A DNA stretch of 64,000 bases from Paenibacillus sp. J5C2022 (GCF_025567625.1 NZ_JAOQJC010000010.1:124001-188000); one strand, 5' to 3'. Shown: positions 43,230 through 53,350, counted from the stretch's first letter. The notes: generated from the letters alone by a model not told the origin. Numbers and translations are program-made.

Positions 43230-43449
43230 TCGCTGTTGTAGCTAACGAGCGCCACAGAGGCTAATAGAATGATAATTCCATTTTCTAACTGCTAATGGGC
43301 GTCATTGCGCTTATTTGGTGCAGAATGAAGCGAATGCTGCTGGATTTCATCAAATAGGCTCAATAGCATACGTTAGTGTGCAGAATCGGATAGAAATGGT
43401 CAATTAGCAGCGGTGGCGACCGTTAAAGCTACGGATGTGGCAAGGGATG

Positions 43450-44304
43450 CTATATACGTACACTCCGCCTGTACTCTCCTGGCGTCTTGCCCGTCTTCCG
43501 CTTGAACAGCGCATGGAAGTGCTTGGCGTCCTGATAGCCGACTGCCTGATGGATCTCCGTCACCGTCAACTCCGTCGTGCGCAGCAGCTCACAGCATTGC
43601 TGAATCCGGACTTCCTGCAGGTAAGCCTTGAAGCCCATATCCATGCGCTCGCGGAATAATCGCTGAAGCTGACGGACGCTAAGCTGCAAGCTCCGGGCGA
43701 CCTTCTCCGCTGTATGCTCGCGCTCGGGGTGATTGCGAATATCGTGCAGCATGTTGTCGAATATCGTGGCCACGCCGGAGGCATCGGAAGCAGAGGGCTG
43801 CTCCAGCACTCGCTTGAACTGAACCAGCAGCATAAGCCAGTTGCATTGCACCGTGAGACGGCTAAAGTCCAGGCTTCCCGTGTATTCCCGATGCAGCGAT
43901 TCGAATAATGAAGCAAAGGCGTTATCGACGGCCCGTATGCCCCTCCAGCCAGATAATTGCCTGTAGAAGGCGAATAGGGAAGAGGTGTGGGCTTGCTCTG
44001 CCTTGATCATCGCCTCCTCCTGAAAGATGCAATTATAGACGATAAGCGCTTCGCGCAGACCTGCGCCCGCCGGACGGAACACATGCGAGACGCCGAGCGG
44101 AATCCAGAACAGGTCACCCCTGCTGACGGGAACCGCTTGTCCGTTAATGTAATGCGTTCCCTTTCCTTCCGCGACATAGGTCATCTCATAGAAGTCATGG
44201 GTATGCTCCAACTGCGTGAACGACTCGGTCACCCGATTGACATAGATCGGAAATTCATCTTCAAAAATAAGCGCATCTATATTGCCGATTACCCGCTTGC
44301 TCAA
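43450..44304 (-). CDS. AraC-family regulator with cupin sensor domain
   Basis: A 284-residue regulator starting at TTG 44304, with AGGAGGGGG 6 bases upstream on the minus strand. Residues ~20-110 form a cupin-like sugar-sensing domain (HTHDFYEMTYVAEGKGTH, GDLFWIPLGVSHVF). Residues ~185-284 hold the two AraC helix-turn-helix motifs, ending KTGKTPGEYRRSV. It is divergent from an alpha-L-rhamnosidase gene across 246 bases and is probably its rhamnose-responsive activator, comparable in arrangement to RhaS/RhaR-type systems. Confidence 0.88.
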   Translation of the reverse strand: MSKRVIGNIDALIFEDEFPIYVNRVTESFTQLEHTHDFYEMTYVAEGKGTHYINGQAVPVSRGDLFWIPLGVSHVFRPAGAGLREALIVYNCIFQEEAMIKAEQAHTSSLFAFYRQLSGWRGIRAVDNAFASLFESLHREYTGSLDFSRLTVQCNWLMLLVQFKRVLEQPSASDASGVATIFDNMLHDIRNHPEREHTAEKVARSLQLSVRQLQRLFRERMDMGFKAYLQEVRIQQCCELLRTTELTVTEIHQAVGYQDAKHFHALFKRKTGKTPGEYRRSVRI

Positions 44305-44550
44305 CTATATCCCCCTCCTAATCGTCCTTCCGTACAGTATCCAGAACAGTTCACACCTACCCTCAGTGATGGGGCTTGCGGGTTGCCCAACAAGCATTCC
44401 GATAAGCGACGAACAAATCATCCCCATACTTATAAGACGACTATACTACTTTATGCCGATTACGCCTATGAAAATGTCGCGTTTCCCCTTATTATGACAT
44501 CGTCTATCCCACTATACTTAGAGAAAACAAAGCGAAGAGGTGACTGGGAT

Positions 44551-47202
44551 ATGACAGACTCCACCCTGATAATCAACGATATTCGTTGCGAGTATCGCGA
44601 TAACCCGATCGGAATTGACGAGCAGCGTCCGCGCTTCTCCTGGAAGCTTGCCGGCGATGGCCGGAATATGATGCAGTCGGCTTATCACATTGAGGTGCAT
44701 GAGGAGGGGGACGGTGCTCTCGTATGGGATAGCGGCAAACGGATGAGCGATCAGTCCGTGCTTGTGGAATATGACGGTGAGGCATTGAAGCCTCAGACGG
44801 TCTATAGTATCCGGGTCAAAACATGGGACAATGCGGGAAGGGAGTCCGGATGGACGGCATCGGCGTTCGAGACGGGCTTGCTGCATCCTTCCGAGCGTTG
44901 GACAGCGGAGTGGATAAGCGGCGACGACGGCGCAGACGAACCGTCTTGCGACTACTTGCGGACGTCCTTCCGTATCCAATCGGCCGTGCGAAGGGCTCGT
45001 CTATATGCAACCGCTTGCGGCATGTATGAAATGTATCTGAATGGGACGAGGGTCGGAGACAGCCATTTTACGCCGGGCTGGACGAATTACAAGCAGCGTA
45101 TTCAGTACCAGACGTATGATGTGACGGCTCTGCTGCGGCAAGGACACAATGGCCTCGGCGGCGTTGTCGGGGACGGCTGGTACAGAGGAGAGTTGGGCTG
45201 GAAGGATCAGAAGGATATTTACGGGAAGCGAAGAGCCTTGAGTGCGTTGCTCCATATTTGGTACGAGGACGGGACGGAGGATGTCGTAAGCACGGATGGA
45301 AGCTGGAGCGGAAGCGAAGGCCCGATTCGCTCCTCTTCCATTTACCATGGAGAGGTATATGATGCGCGGCTAGAGCTAGGGAATTGGAGCGCTCCGGATT
45401 ATGAAGCGGCAGGCTGGCTCCCCGTATGGCCGGTGGAGGCGCTGAATGATCGGCTGCTGGCGCAGGTGAACGAGCCGGTGAGAAGGTCGGGCGAGCTGTC
45501 CCCCGTGTCACTCATCGTTACGCCGGAGGGCGATCAAGTGCTTGACTTCGGCCAAAATATGGTGGGCTGGGTGAGAATGCGCATCTCGCAAGCCGCAGCG
45601 GGCGATAGCATTATTCTGCATCATGCGGAGGTGCTGGATAAGGAAGGGAACTTCTATACGGACAATCTGCGCAGCGCCAAGCAGGAGATCCGCTATATAT
45701 GCAAGGGGGGCGAAGAAGAGGTGTTCGAGCCGCACTTCACCTTCCAGGGCTTCCGCTATGTACGCGTGACGGGCTATCCCGGAGACATCGCGCTTGAGCG
45801 GTTCACCGCGATCGTCCTGCATTCCGACATGGAGCAGGCAGGCACGTTCGAATGCTCAGATTCTATGCTGAATCAGCTGCAGAGCAATATTGTTTGGGGG
45901 CAGAAGGGAAATTTCGTCGATGTGCCGACGGACTGCCCGCAGCGCGACGAACGTCTGGGCTGGACGGGAGACGCTCAGGTGTTCATACGAACGGCGGCTT
46001 ACAACAGGAATGTGGCGCCGTTTTTCACCAAGTGGCTGCAGGACTTGAGCTCGGAGCAGCTTCCCAATGGCGGGGTGCCGTTCGTCATTCCGGATGTGCT
46101 GGGAGGCGATCAGCATTCATCCGCCGCATGGGGCGATGCGGCAACGGTATGTCCGTGGACGATATACCAGATGTACGGAGACAAGCGGGTGCTTGCACGG
46201 CAATACGGCAGCATGAAGGCTTGGGTGGAGTACATGCGGGCGCAAGGGGATACGGAAGCGCTATGGAATACGGGCTTCCACTTCGGCGACTGGCTTGGCA
46301 TGGATGCGAAGGAAGGCAGCTATATCGGCGCGACGCCGCAGGATTTGATTGCGACAGCCTTCTATGCTTATTCTACGGAGCTTCTGGCAAAGTCGGCAGA
46401 GGCTCTCGGTTACGCGGAGGACGCAGCGGAATACGGGGCATTATATGAGTCGATTGTGCAAGCTTTCCGCGATGAATTCGTCACGGCGAACGGCAGGCTG
46501 GTCGGACCGTTCCAGACGGCGTATGTGCTGGCACTGCAATTCGGTCTCCTGGAGGAGAAGCATCAGTCAAGGGCAATACGGGAGCTTGTGAAGCTTATTG
46601 AGGATAATAAAGGCTGCATGACGACCGGCTTTGTCGGCACGCCTTATCTGTGTCTGGCTCTGAGCGGCCATGGGCGAAGCGATTGGGCTTACAATCTTGT
46701 GCTGAACAAGCAATACCCGTCTTGGCTGTATTCCATCGAGCAGGGAGCGACCACGATATGGGAGCACTGGGACGGCATTAAGCCGGACGGCACGTTCTGG
46801 AGCAAGGATATGAACTCTTACAATCATTACGCTTACGGATCAGTCGGGGAATGGCTGTTCCGCAAGGCGGCGGGCATCGATATGGCCCCTGAAGCGCCCG
46901 GCTTTAAGCGAATCGTTATCGCTCCGGAGCCGGACGCCAGATTGACCTATGTCAAGGCTTCCTATGCTTCCCCGTATGGCGAGATCAGAAGTCAGTGGCA
47001 GCTGGGTGAGGATGGACAGCTGACGGTGGATGTAACCATTCCCGCCAATACGACGGCCGCCATCCTGCTTCCCGGCGCCAATCCTGACAGCGTGTCGCCG
47101 GAAGGGCAGGCCCGACAGGTCAACGGGGGCATGCAACTGGAGATCGGCTCCGGCAGTTATACTTGGACGTACGCTTATTCGGTGAAGGCATTGGCGGGCT
47201 GA
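44551..47202 (+). CDS. Alpha-L-rhamnosidase (GH78)
   Basis: An 883-residue protein. ATG 44551 follows AGAGGTGA by 8 bases; the frame runs far upstream through the regulator region but without a start signal. No signal peptide, so cytoplasmic. N-terminal beta-sandwich domains with RWTAEWISGDDG and the GVVGDGWYRGELGW motif are followed by the catalytic (alpha/alpha)6 barrel. It contains DCPQRDERLGWTGDAQ from residue 461 and Glu738 in TTIWEHWDG, the acidic residues of GH78. The enzyme releases alpha-L-rhamnose from glycosides. A possible -10, TATACT, lies at 44513-44518. It is controlled by the divergent AraC regulator by inference. Confidence 0.92.
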   Translation: MTDSTLIINDIRCEYRDNPIGIDEQRPRFSWKLAGDGRNMMQSAYHIEVHEEGDGALVWDSGKRMSDQSVLVEYDGEALKPQTVYSIRVKTWDNAGRESGWTASAFETGLLHPSERWTAEWISGDDGADEPSCDYLRTSFRIQSAVRRARLYATACGMYEMYLNGTRVGDSHFTPGWTNYKQRIQYQTYDVTALLRQGHNGLGGVVGDGWYRGELGWKDQKDIYGKRRALSALLHIWYEDGTEDVVSTDGSWSGSEGPIRSSSIYHGEVYDARLELGNWSAPDYEAAGWLPVWPVEALNDRLLAQVNEPVRRSGELSPVSLIVTPEGDQVLDFGQNMVGWVRMRISQAAAGDSIILHHAEVLDKEGNFYTDNLRSAKQEIRYICKGGEEEVFEPHFTFQGFRYVRVTGYPGDIALERFTAIVLHSDMEQAGTFECSDSMLNQLQSNIVWGQKGNFVDVPTDCPQRDERLGWTGDAQVFIRTAAYNRNVAPFFTKWLQDLSSEQLPNGGVPFVIPDVLGGDQHSSAAWGDAATVCPWTIYQMYGDKRVLARQYGSMKAWVEYMRAQGDTEALWNTGFHFGDWLGMDAKEGSYIGATPQDLIATAFYAYSTELLAKSAEALGYAEDAAEYGALYESIVQAFRDEFVTANGRLVGPFQTAYVLALQFGLLEEKHQSRAIRELVKLIEDNKGCMTTGFVGTPYLCLALSGHGRSDWAYNLVLNKQYPSWLYSIEQGATTIWEHWDGIKPDGTFWSKDMNSYNHYAYGSVGEWLFRKAAGIDMAPEAPGFKRIVIAPEPDARLTYVKASYASPYGEIRSQWQLGEDGQLTVDVTIPANTTAAILLPGANPDSVSPEGQARQVNGGMQLEIGSGSYTWTYAYSVKALAG

Positions 47203-47645
47203 GCCGGATAGATCGGGGATGCGATGAATTCGATGACTTCCCCGTTGGGGCTGTATACGAGCGCATTATGAACTTCCCATGCAGGTTCTCCCAGTTTCAA
47301 GTGCATGGGAGGGATGCAATTCGCCGCGCCATGCTTTAGAGCTCTGTCGTAGGCTTCCTGTACATTGTCAACCGCAACGGCAATATGCAGCAAAGCGCCG
47401 TGCTTCATCTCTTCTTCACTGTGAGCTTTGCTTCCTTGAGCAGCTATCTGCGCTTCGTCATCGAATACTTCTATGCAAGTATGTCGATCGGCGGATACCA
47501 GCATAGCTGCTTTTTTCAATTGAAATTCGGGCAAGGACCAGGTGTGGGCCACTTGGAACTCCAGCGCTTCTGTATAGAAGGCGACTGCCTGCTCGAAGTG
47601 CTTGGCTTGAATGGCGATATGTGCGATTCCTTTCACGTTGGACAT
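47175..47645 (-). CDS. VOC-superfamily (glyoxalase-like) protein
   Basis: A 156-residue protein from ATG 47645, preceded by GGGAGAGA; three further in-frame ATGs lie just upstream without such a site. It has two beta-alpha-beta-beta-beta modules, starting HIAIQAKHFEQAVAFYTEAL and ending SPNGEVIEFI, with metal-ligand candidates His and Glu in the usual positions. It might be a dioxygenase, glyoxalase or resistance-type protein; the substrate is unknown. Its 3' end overlaps the rhamnosidase gene by 28 bases in convergent orientation, and it is divergent from an Lrp-type regulator. Confidence 0.8.
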   Translation of the reverse strand: MSNVKGIAHIAIQAKHFEQAVAFYTEALEFQVAHTWSLPEFQLKKAAMLVSADRHTCIEVFDDEAQIAAQGSKAHSEEEMKHGALLHIAVAVDNVQEAYDRALKHGAANCIPPMHLKLGEPAWEVHNALVYSPNGEVIEFIASPIYPAQPANAFTE

Positions 47646-47691
47646 AGATGTCTCTCCCTTCATCATCAAGTGTACAGATTGGCAGTGGGAG

Positions 47692-47703
47692 ATGACATGT
47701 CAT
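47692..47703. promoter_or_regulatory. 12-base palindrome between VOC and Lrp genes
   Basis: ATGACATGTCAT is a perfect palindrome in the divergent intergenic region. It lies 18 bases upstream of the TATAAT at 47721-47726 (with TGC before it, an extended -10) that probably drives the Lrp-type gene. It overlaps the -35 position, so a bound protein would affect transcription. Confidence 0.5.
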
Positions 47704-47775
47704 TAAGAAGGGATTATTGCTATAATGCCTTATTAATAAAGGTTAAGCCCATTTTTCGCCTAAGGAGTTGTCGTC

Positions 47776-48216
47776 GTGCGTCATCACATACAGTTAGATG
47801 ATACAGATATGAAAATACTGAAGCTCTTGCAGGAGAATGCGCGTATGCCCGTGTCTCGAATCAGCCGGCAAGTGGCGATGTCGCAGCCTTCCGTGAAGGA
47901 GCGGATCATTAAGCTGGAGGAAAGCGGCGTTATTACGGGTTATTACACGTCGCTCGATCCCGCAAGACTGGATAGAGGAGTATCCGCCTTTCTTTTGTTC
48001 AAGACGGAGAAGTGTCAGGCGTTTCTGACCTATTGCGAGACCGCGCCGGAGGTGTGCGAGCTGCATAGAACTAGCGGAGATTTCAACTATATGCTGAAGG
48101 TGCAGACTTCGTCGATAGAGGCTTTGACGGCATTCCAGGAATCGCTCCTGCCGTTCGGAAGCTCCAAGTCCCTCGTTAGCCTGAAGACACCGATCGCGCA
48201 CAGGTTACTGCTGTAG
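47776..48216 (+). CDS. Lrp/AsnC-family transcriptional regulator
   Basis: A 146-residue regulator starting at GTG 47776, 8 bases after TAAGGAG. The N-terminal half holds the AsnC helix-turn-helix (LDDTDMKILKLLQENARMPVSRISRQVAMSQPSVKERI). The C-terminal half is the RAM effector-binding ferredoxin-like fold, with SGDFNYMLKVQ. Lrp-type proteins usually sense an amino acid. It may regulate the divergent VOC gene. Confidence 0.85.
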   Translation: MRHHIQLDDTDMKILKLLQENARMPVSRISRQVAMSQPSVKERIIKLEESGVITGYYTSLDPARLDRGVSAFLLFKTEKCQAFLTYCETAPEVCELHRTSGDFNYMLKVQTSSIEALTAFQESLLPFGSSKSLVSLKTPIAHRLLL

Positions 48217-48316
48217 CCATTCGGCTTATCCTCCAGGTCCGCAGGTCAATAACTGTATATGGAAGTAAATAATAGTATCTATCCTCCTCAACAGGTTTAT
48301 AACCAAAATAAAGAAT

Positions 48317-48351
48317 AAGCTCCCTATGATCGGCTTGCGTGTCGGGAGCTT
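48317..48351 (+). terminator. Possible hairpin terminator after the Lrp-type gene
   Basis: AAGCTCCC and GGGAGCTT pair over a 19-base loop, followed by CAATTTC. The T-run is weak. Confidence 0.35.
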
Positions 48352-48440
48352 CAATTTCATGGGTAGGGAGGGAGTTCGCTACTTCAGATTGTACAGCAGG
48401 ACGAACTGGATACTATTAGTTTCTTCAGGAGGGTAAGTAT

Positions 48441-51400
48441 ATGAATAAGCGGAACAGAGATTATTACATTCTCATGGTTATGATGTTCTTATTCGCCATC
48501 GTCTTTATTCAGCCGGACAAGTCCGAGGCTGCGGGCACCAACGTCTCGGTGGGCAAGTCCGTCTATGCTTCGGGCAATGAAGTGGATTGGCTCGGACCGG
48601 GCAATGCCGTTGACGGGGACTCAGGAACAAGATGGTCGTCCGCCAAGGATGACGGGCAGTGGTTCTATGTCGATCTGGGCGAAGTGCAGCCGATCGCCAA
48701 AGTCGTCATTCATTGGCAGACGCCCGCTGACAAATATCAGATTCTGGTATCCAAGGACAAGGTGAATTGGGACAATGTGATGGAGAACGACGGCATTCTG
48801 ACGGCAGCCGCGCAAGGGCCCGACGTGATCGAGTTCCAGCAGAGGCAAGCCCGGTACGTGAAATTCCAGGGTGTGAGCAGAAGGCCTGTAGAAGGCATCG
48901 TGTACGGCTACTCCTTCTTCGAATTCGAAGTGTATAACGAGAGGAATGCGCTGCCGGAAATCATGGAGGAGCTGCGTCAGCAGATTACGGTCCAGGAAGG
49001 ACAGACCGAGCTTGTGCTGCCGGCCATCCGTGAAGGCTACAAGGTTTCTCTGCTGGGGAGCGATCGGCTGCCGGTCATTGATCAGGCCGGACGTATTCAC
49101 GAACCGCTGGTGGATGTGAAGGTTCATCTGCTGCTGCAAGTGGAGAACGTGAACGACCCGCAGGACAAGCTGTCCGACAATGTGCTGGTGACGGTTCCCG
49201 GCTTGTACGAGCAGACGGCTGAGCGGAACGCCGAGCCGATGGTCGTGCCGTCCCTGCAAGAGTGGCTGGGCGGTCAGGGAGAATTTACGCTGTCAGGAGC
49301 ATCAAGAATTGTAGTTGATGAAGCAGATCTGGCCGCTCTGCAGAAGACGGCGGACATCCTCAGAGACGAATTGCATGAGTTGACGGGGCTCTCGCTTGCG
49401 GTCGAGACCGGTACCCCGGATAACGGCGATATTTATCTCCGGCTGGATCAAACCTTAGCCGCACTTGGCGAGGAAGGTTATAGGATGGATATAAATGATT
49501 ACGCTTCCATTTTTTCGGATGATGTGAAAGGCGTCTTTTACGGAACTAGAACGGTGCTGCAGCTGCTGGAGCAAGACGATGCGCATACCCGTATGCCTAG
49601 AGGCATGATCAGAGATTATCCCAAGTATGCGGAGCGCGGCTTCATGATCGATGTCGCGAGGAAGTTCTATACGATCGACTTCCTGCGGGATTACGTGAAG
49701 CTGATGTCGTATTACAAGATGAACCGGTTCCAGATTCACCTGAACGACGATGTGGGAACGGCTTTCCCGGACGGGACGAAGGCGGCATTCCGCCTGGAGA
49801 GCGAGCGTTATCCCGGACTGGCCAGCCCGAGCGGGTACTATACGAAGGAGGAGTTCAGAGAGCTGCAGCAATTGGGGATGGACTACGGCGTGAATGTCGT
49901 TCCGGAGATTGACACCCCTGGGCATTCCGGCGTATTCATCGCTTACGATCCTTCGTTAGGCTCTGGAAATATGCTGGATGTAACCAGAGAAGAGACCGTG
50001 GATTTCGTGAAGGGCTTGTTCGATGAGTATATTGACGACAACGTATTCATCGGGCCTGACGTGCATATCGGGACGGACGAGTATTGGGGGAGCGACACGG
50101 AAGCGTTCCGGCAGTATATGGACACGTTCATTCGCCACATTAACGGCAAGGGCAAGCAAGCCCGGCTGTGGGGCGGACTGACGATGTTCGACGGGAATAC
50201 GCCCATCAGCAACGACGCAACGATGGATATATGGTATGAGCCCTACGGCTCGGCTCAGCAAGCAGTCGATCTGGGATACGATATCGTGAACGTCAACACG
50301 AATCTGTTGTATATTGTCCCGCAGCTGTACCGGAATTATCTGAACTACGACTATCTGTACAATGAATGGGAACCTAACGACTGGATAGAGTCGGTGCTGC
50401 CATTCGGGCATTCGCAGGTGAAGGGCGCCATGTTCGCGCTCTGGAACGATGTGTCGATCGAGAAGGGTGTGTCGATGGCCGATTCCCACTATCGCGTGCT
50501 GCCGTCCATGAAAACGCTGTCAGAGAAGACCTGGGCGGGAACGAGAGAAGACCGGGACTTCATAAGGTTCCAGGAGGAGCTGTCCAAACTTCATGATCCT
50601 CCGACGGTACACCTGTCGCATGTGATGAGAACTGGGAATGAAGAAGGAAAGGTAGCGGTATATTCGTTCAACGGCAGCCTCGCTGATGCGTCAGGGAACG
50701 AATTCCATGGCGCGGGTCATCGCATGGAACTGGTAGAGGGCTTATTCGGCGAGGGCGCGAGGCTCCAAGGCGGGGACAGCTATGTGGATACTCCGCTGCG
50801 GTCGCTTGGATTCGGCTGGACGTTGTCCATGTGGGTGAAGCCGGAGGAGAATAACCCGGCCGATGCCGTGCTGCTGGAATCGCCGGAAGGGCAATTGCGG
50901 ATGAATATGGGGGGGAGCGGCAAGCTCGGCTTCGTTAAGGAAGGGTACAGCAGTGTCTTCGATTACAAGCTTCCTGCCGGGAAGTGGACGCATCTCTTGC
51001 TGGTCGGCGACAGCAGCAGCACCTCGCTGTTCGTTAACGGCAGCCAGTATGCGGAGAGCTTGAGAGACGGCACGAAGCTGGAGACGTTCATCCTGCCGCT
51101 GGCGAGAATTGGCAGCGCCACGAATGCTTTTCAAGGTGTGGTGGATCAGGTAGAAGTATTCAATCGGGCGATAGATGTTCGCGGCAATCTGGCGCTGTTG
51201 CAGTCCGCGCAGTCATCCGGCTCGGAATCGCAGTCTCTTACTCCCGACAAGGCGGTGGACGGCAGATCGGATACGCGATGGTCGAGCGAATGGGTGGACG
51301 ATGCCTGGTTCGCTGTCGATCTGGGTGAAGCCATGGCGATAGACAAGGTTGCGATTGCATGGCAGACCGCATATGCCAAGCGGTACCAATTGCTCGTGTC

Positions 51401-52451
51401 TGCCGACGGAGAGAATTGGGTCAATGCCATCTCGGGCAATGACGGCGTCATTCAAGGCAAGGGCGGTGTAGAAGAGCTGACGTTCCCGCCGATAGAAGCC
51501 AGATATGTGAAGATGCAAGGTATAGAACGGGCTACGATATTCGGATACTCCTTCCAGGAATTCGAAGTGTTCAGCAGTGAGCGGGCGATAGGGAACAAGA
51601 CCCGTCTGGCGGCGCGGATAACGGGGCTGAAGCGGGAGGAGCTGGCTCAGAATGCTTACACCGCAGACAGTTGGGAGCTATTGCAGGATACACTGGCATC
51701 GGCTGAATTGACTTTAATGGGGATCGAAGCGAAGCAAGCCGATCTGGATGCGGCATGGTATGCTCTGATCAATGCGCGCGCGGAGCTCGCCAAGAAAGCA
51801 GGCACCCCTTCGACGCCGAATTATCCCAGCTATCCGGGAGGAGGAACCGTCCCTGAGGTTGATGAAGATGGGGACGGAGATGAAGCCGAGGAGGAGAATG
51901 CGGCGGCAATCGAATGGCATGATATGGCGGGCCATTGGGCTGAAGGGTACATCAGCCGTGCGGCTAAGCTCGGCTTCGTGAAGGGCTTCCCCGACGGAAC
52001 GTTCCGGGGGGATATGGCCGTCACCCGCGAGCAATTCATCGTCATGCTGGCGAATGCGCTGAAGCTGGGAGGGGATGGCGCGGAGCTTGCGTTCGCAGAT
52101 AACGGCGATATCGGAGACTGGGCTCGCACAGCGATTGCGCAAGCGATTGAAGCAGGCATTCTGACAGGCTATGCGGACGGCACCTTCCGGCCAAAGGCCG
52201 AGATCAGCCGGATGGAGATGGCGGCGATGCTCGTGCGCGCTCTGCAGCTGTCGCTGGATGACGCCGCTGATCCGTCTTATCGCGATGCGAACGATATGCC
52301 GCAGTGGGCCAAGCCTTACATTATGGCGGCATATCAGTCGGAGCTGATGACCGGGAAAGGCGGAGAGAGGTTCGCGCCCGCCGCGTCGGCGACGCGAGCG
52401 GAGGCAGTCACCGTTATTCTTCGCATGCTGGAACGGGAATCGGAGGAGTGA
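48441..52451 (+). CDS. SLH-anchored GH20 beta-N-acetylhexosaminidase, multimodular
   Basis: A 1336-residue surface protein; AGGAGGG lies 7 bases before the ATG. Order by eye: signal peptide (1-31); F5/8-type-C (CBM32-like) domain (~33-165); GH20 N-terminal domain (~255-385); GH20 barrel (~390-705); concanavalin-like LamG domain (~745-905); a second F5/8C domain (~910-1040) close in sequence to the first; a helical FIVAR-like segment (~1045-1115); a Pro/Gly and acidic linker; three SLH repeats (~1148-1330). The catalytic pair is Asp546-Glu547, in HIGTDEYW rather than the HxGGDE usual for exo-hexosaminidases. Such variation is seen in lacto-N-biosidase-like GH20 enzymes. It probably releases GlcNAc- or GalNAc-containing sugars at the cell wall. 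Confidence 0.88.
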   Translation: MNKRNRDYYILMVMMFLFAIVFIQPDKSEAAGTNVSVGKSVYASGNEVDWLGPGNAVDGDSGTRWSSAKDDGQWFYVDLGEVQPIAKVVIHWQTPADKYQILVSKDKVNWDNVMENDGILTAAAQGPDVIEFQQRQARYVKFQGVSRRPVEGIVYGYSFFEFEVYNERNALPEIMEELRQQITVQEGQTELVLPAIREGYKVSLLGSDRLPVIDQAGRIHEPLVDVKVHLLLQVENVNDPQDKLSDNVLVTVPGLYEQTAERNAEPMVVPSLQEWLGGQGEFTLSGASRIVVDEADLAALQKTADILRDELHELTGLSLAVETGTPDNGDIYLRLDQTLAALGEEGYRMDINDYASIFSDDVKGVFYGTRTVLQLLEQDDAHTRMPRGMIRDYPKYAERGFMIDVARKFYTIDFLRDYVKLMSYYKMNRFQIHLNDDVGTAFPDGTKAAFRLESERYPGLASPSGYYTKEEFRELQQLGMDYGVNVVPEIDTPGHSGVFIAYDPSLGSGNMLDVTREETVDFVKGLFDEYIDDNVFIGPDVHIGTDEYWGSDTEAFRQYMDTFIRHINGKGKQARLWGGLTMFDGNTPISNDATMDIWYEPYGSAQQAVDLGYDIVNVNTNLLYIVPQLYRNYLNYDYLYNEWEPNDWIESVLPFGHSQVKGAMFALWNDVSIEKGVSMADSHYRVLPSMKTLSEKTWAGTREDRDFIRFQEELSKLHDPPTVHLSHVMRTGNEEGKVAVYSFNGSLADASGNEFHGAGHRMELVEGLFGEGARLQGGDSYVDTPLRSLGFGWTLSMWVKPEENNPADAVLLESPEGQLRMNMGGSGKLGFVKEGYSSVFDYKLPAGKWTHLLLVGDSSSTSLFVNGSQYAESLRDGTKLETFILPLARIGSATNAFQGVVDQVEVFNRAIDVRGNLALLQSAQSSGSESQSLTPDKAVDGRSDTRWSSEWVDDAWFAVDLGEAMAIDKVAIAWQTAYAKRYQLLVSADGENWVNAISGNDGVIQGKGGVEELTFPPIEARYVKMQGIERATIFGYSFQEFEVFSSERAIGNKTRLAARITGLKREELAQNAYTADSWELLQDTLASAELTLMGIEAKQADLDAAWYALINARAELAKKAGTPSTPNYPSYPGGGTVPEVDEDGDGDEAEEENAAAIEWHDMAGHWAEGYISRAAKLGFVKGFPDGTFRGDMAVTREQFIVMLANALKLGGDGAELAFADNGDIGDWARTAIAQAIEAGILTGYADGTFRPKAEISRMEMAAMLVRALQLSLDDAADPSYRDANDMPQWAKPYIMAAYQSELMTGKGGERFAPAASATRAEAVTVILRMLERESEE

Positions 52452-52573
52452 AGGCTATAGCGAGGGCAATGACGTACATGAATAAAGGCGTTATCCGGTT
52501 CGCGTTCTCATCTGCTATAATGATAACAAGATGATAGAGACGCGGAGAGTAGTGGGAATCGGAGGCGTGAGAG

Positions 52574-53350
52574 ATGAAGCAAGCGATCATTCGGTCATTG
52601 AACGTGGGCAAGCCTGCAGCGCTTAGCTTTCGCGGCAAGGAAGTGATGACGGGTATAGTGAAGCAGTCGGTCCAGGACAGGGTGTACTTGTCGCAGCTGA
52701 ACTTCGAAGGCGATGGTCAAGCCAACTTGAAGCATCATGGCGGCGTGGACAAGGCGGTCTGTGTATACGCGCATGAGCATTATCCCTACTGGGAGCGAGA
52801 GCTGAACCGTGCATTATCGATGGGAGCTTTCGGTGAAAATCTGACAACGGAAGGCTTGCTGGAGGACGATGTGTGCATCGGTGACGTATTTCAGCTCGGG
52901 GAAGCGAAGGTGCAGATCAGCCAGCCCCGCCAGCCTTGCTTCAAGTTGTCGGTGAAGTACGGCTTGCCGGAATTGCCGTTGCAGGTGCAGAATACGGGAT
53001 ATACCGGCTATTACTTCCGCGTTCTGCAGGAAGGGCATGTAGGCAGCGGAGATATGCTGACGCTTGTACAACGCGATACTGCAGAGCTAACGGTCGCTTA
53101 TGCGAATGAGATTATGCACCATGACAAGAGCAATGCGGAAGGCATGCGCAAGCTGTTGGCAGTGGACGGCTTGTCCGCCAGCTGGCGCAAGACGTTCGAG
53201 AAGCGGCTGTCGGGAGAGGTGACGGATGTGAAGGCGCGACTGTCGGGAGAATCGGTATTAGCGGAAGCGAACCCGCGTCCGGATGCGGATGCGGCGAATG
53301 CGGATCAGACGGAGGGGAACAAGGAAAGCGGAGAGGGCCGGCGGCGATGA
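52574..53350 (+). CDS. MOSC-domain protein (YiiM-like)
   Basis: A 258-residue protein. GDGQANLKHHGGVDKAVCVYAHEHYPYW and GAFGENLTTEGL are characteristic of the MOSC fold, and the conserved Cys lies in QPRQPCFKL. YiiM-like proteins reduce N-hydroxylated compounds with a molybdenum cofactor. A charged tail (residues ~215-258) is extra. Its stop overlaps the start of the MFS gene by four bases (ATGA). Confidence 0.85.
   Translation: MKQAIIRSLNVGKPAALSFRGKEVMTGIVKQSVQDRVYLSQLNFEGDGQANLKHHGGVDKAVCVYAHEHYPYWERELNRALSMGAFGENLTTEGLLEDDVCIGDVFQLGEAKVQISQPRQPCFKLSVKYGLPELPLQVQNTGYTGYYFRVLQEGHVGSGDMLTLVQRDTAELTVAYANEIMHHDKSNAEGMRKLLAVDGLSASWRKTFEKRLSGEVTDVKARLSGESVLAEANPRPDADAANADQTEGNKESGEGRRR

Noticed and set aside
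43230-43449. Repeated GTGCAGAAT and CTAA motifs as a structured RNA or regulatory element
   Set aside because: Only two short imperfect copies, with no conserved fold visible by eye; possibly a degenerate intergenic repeat.
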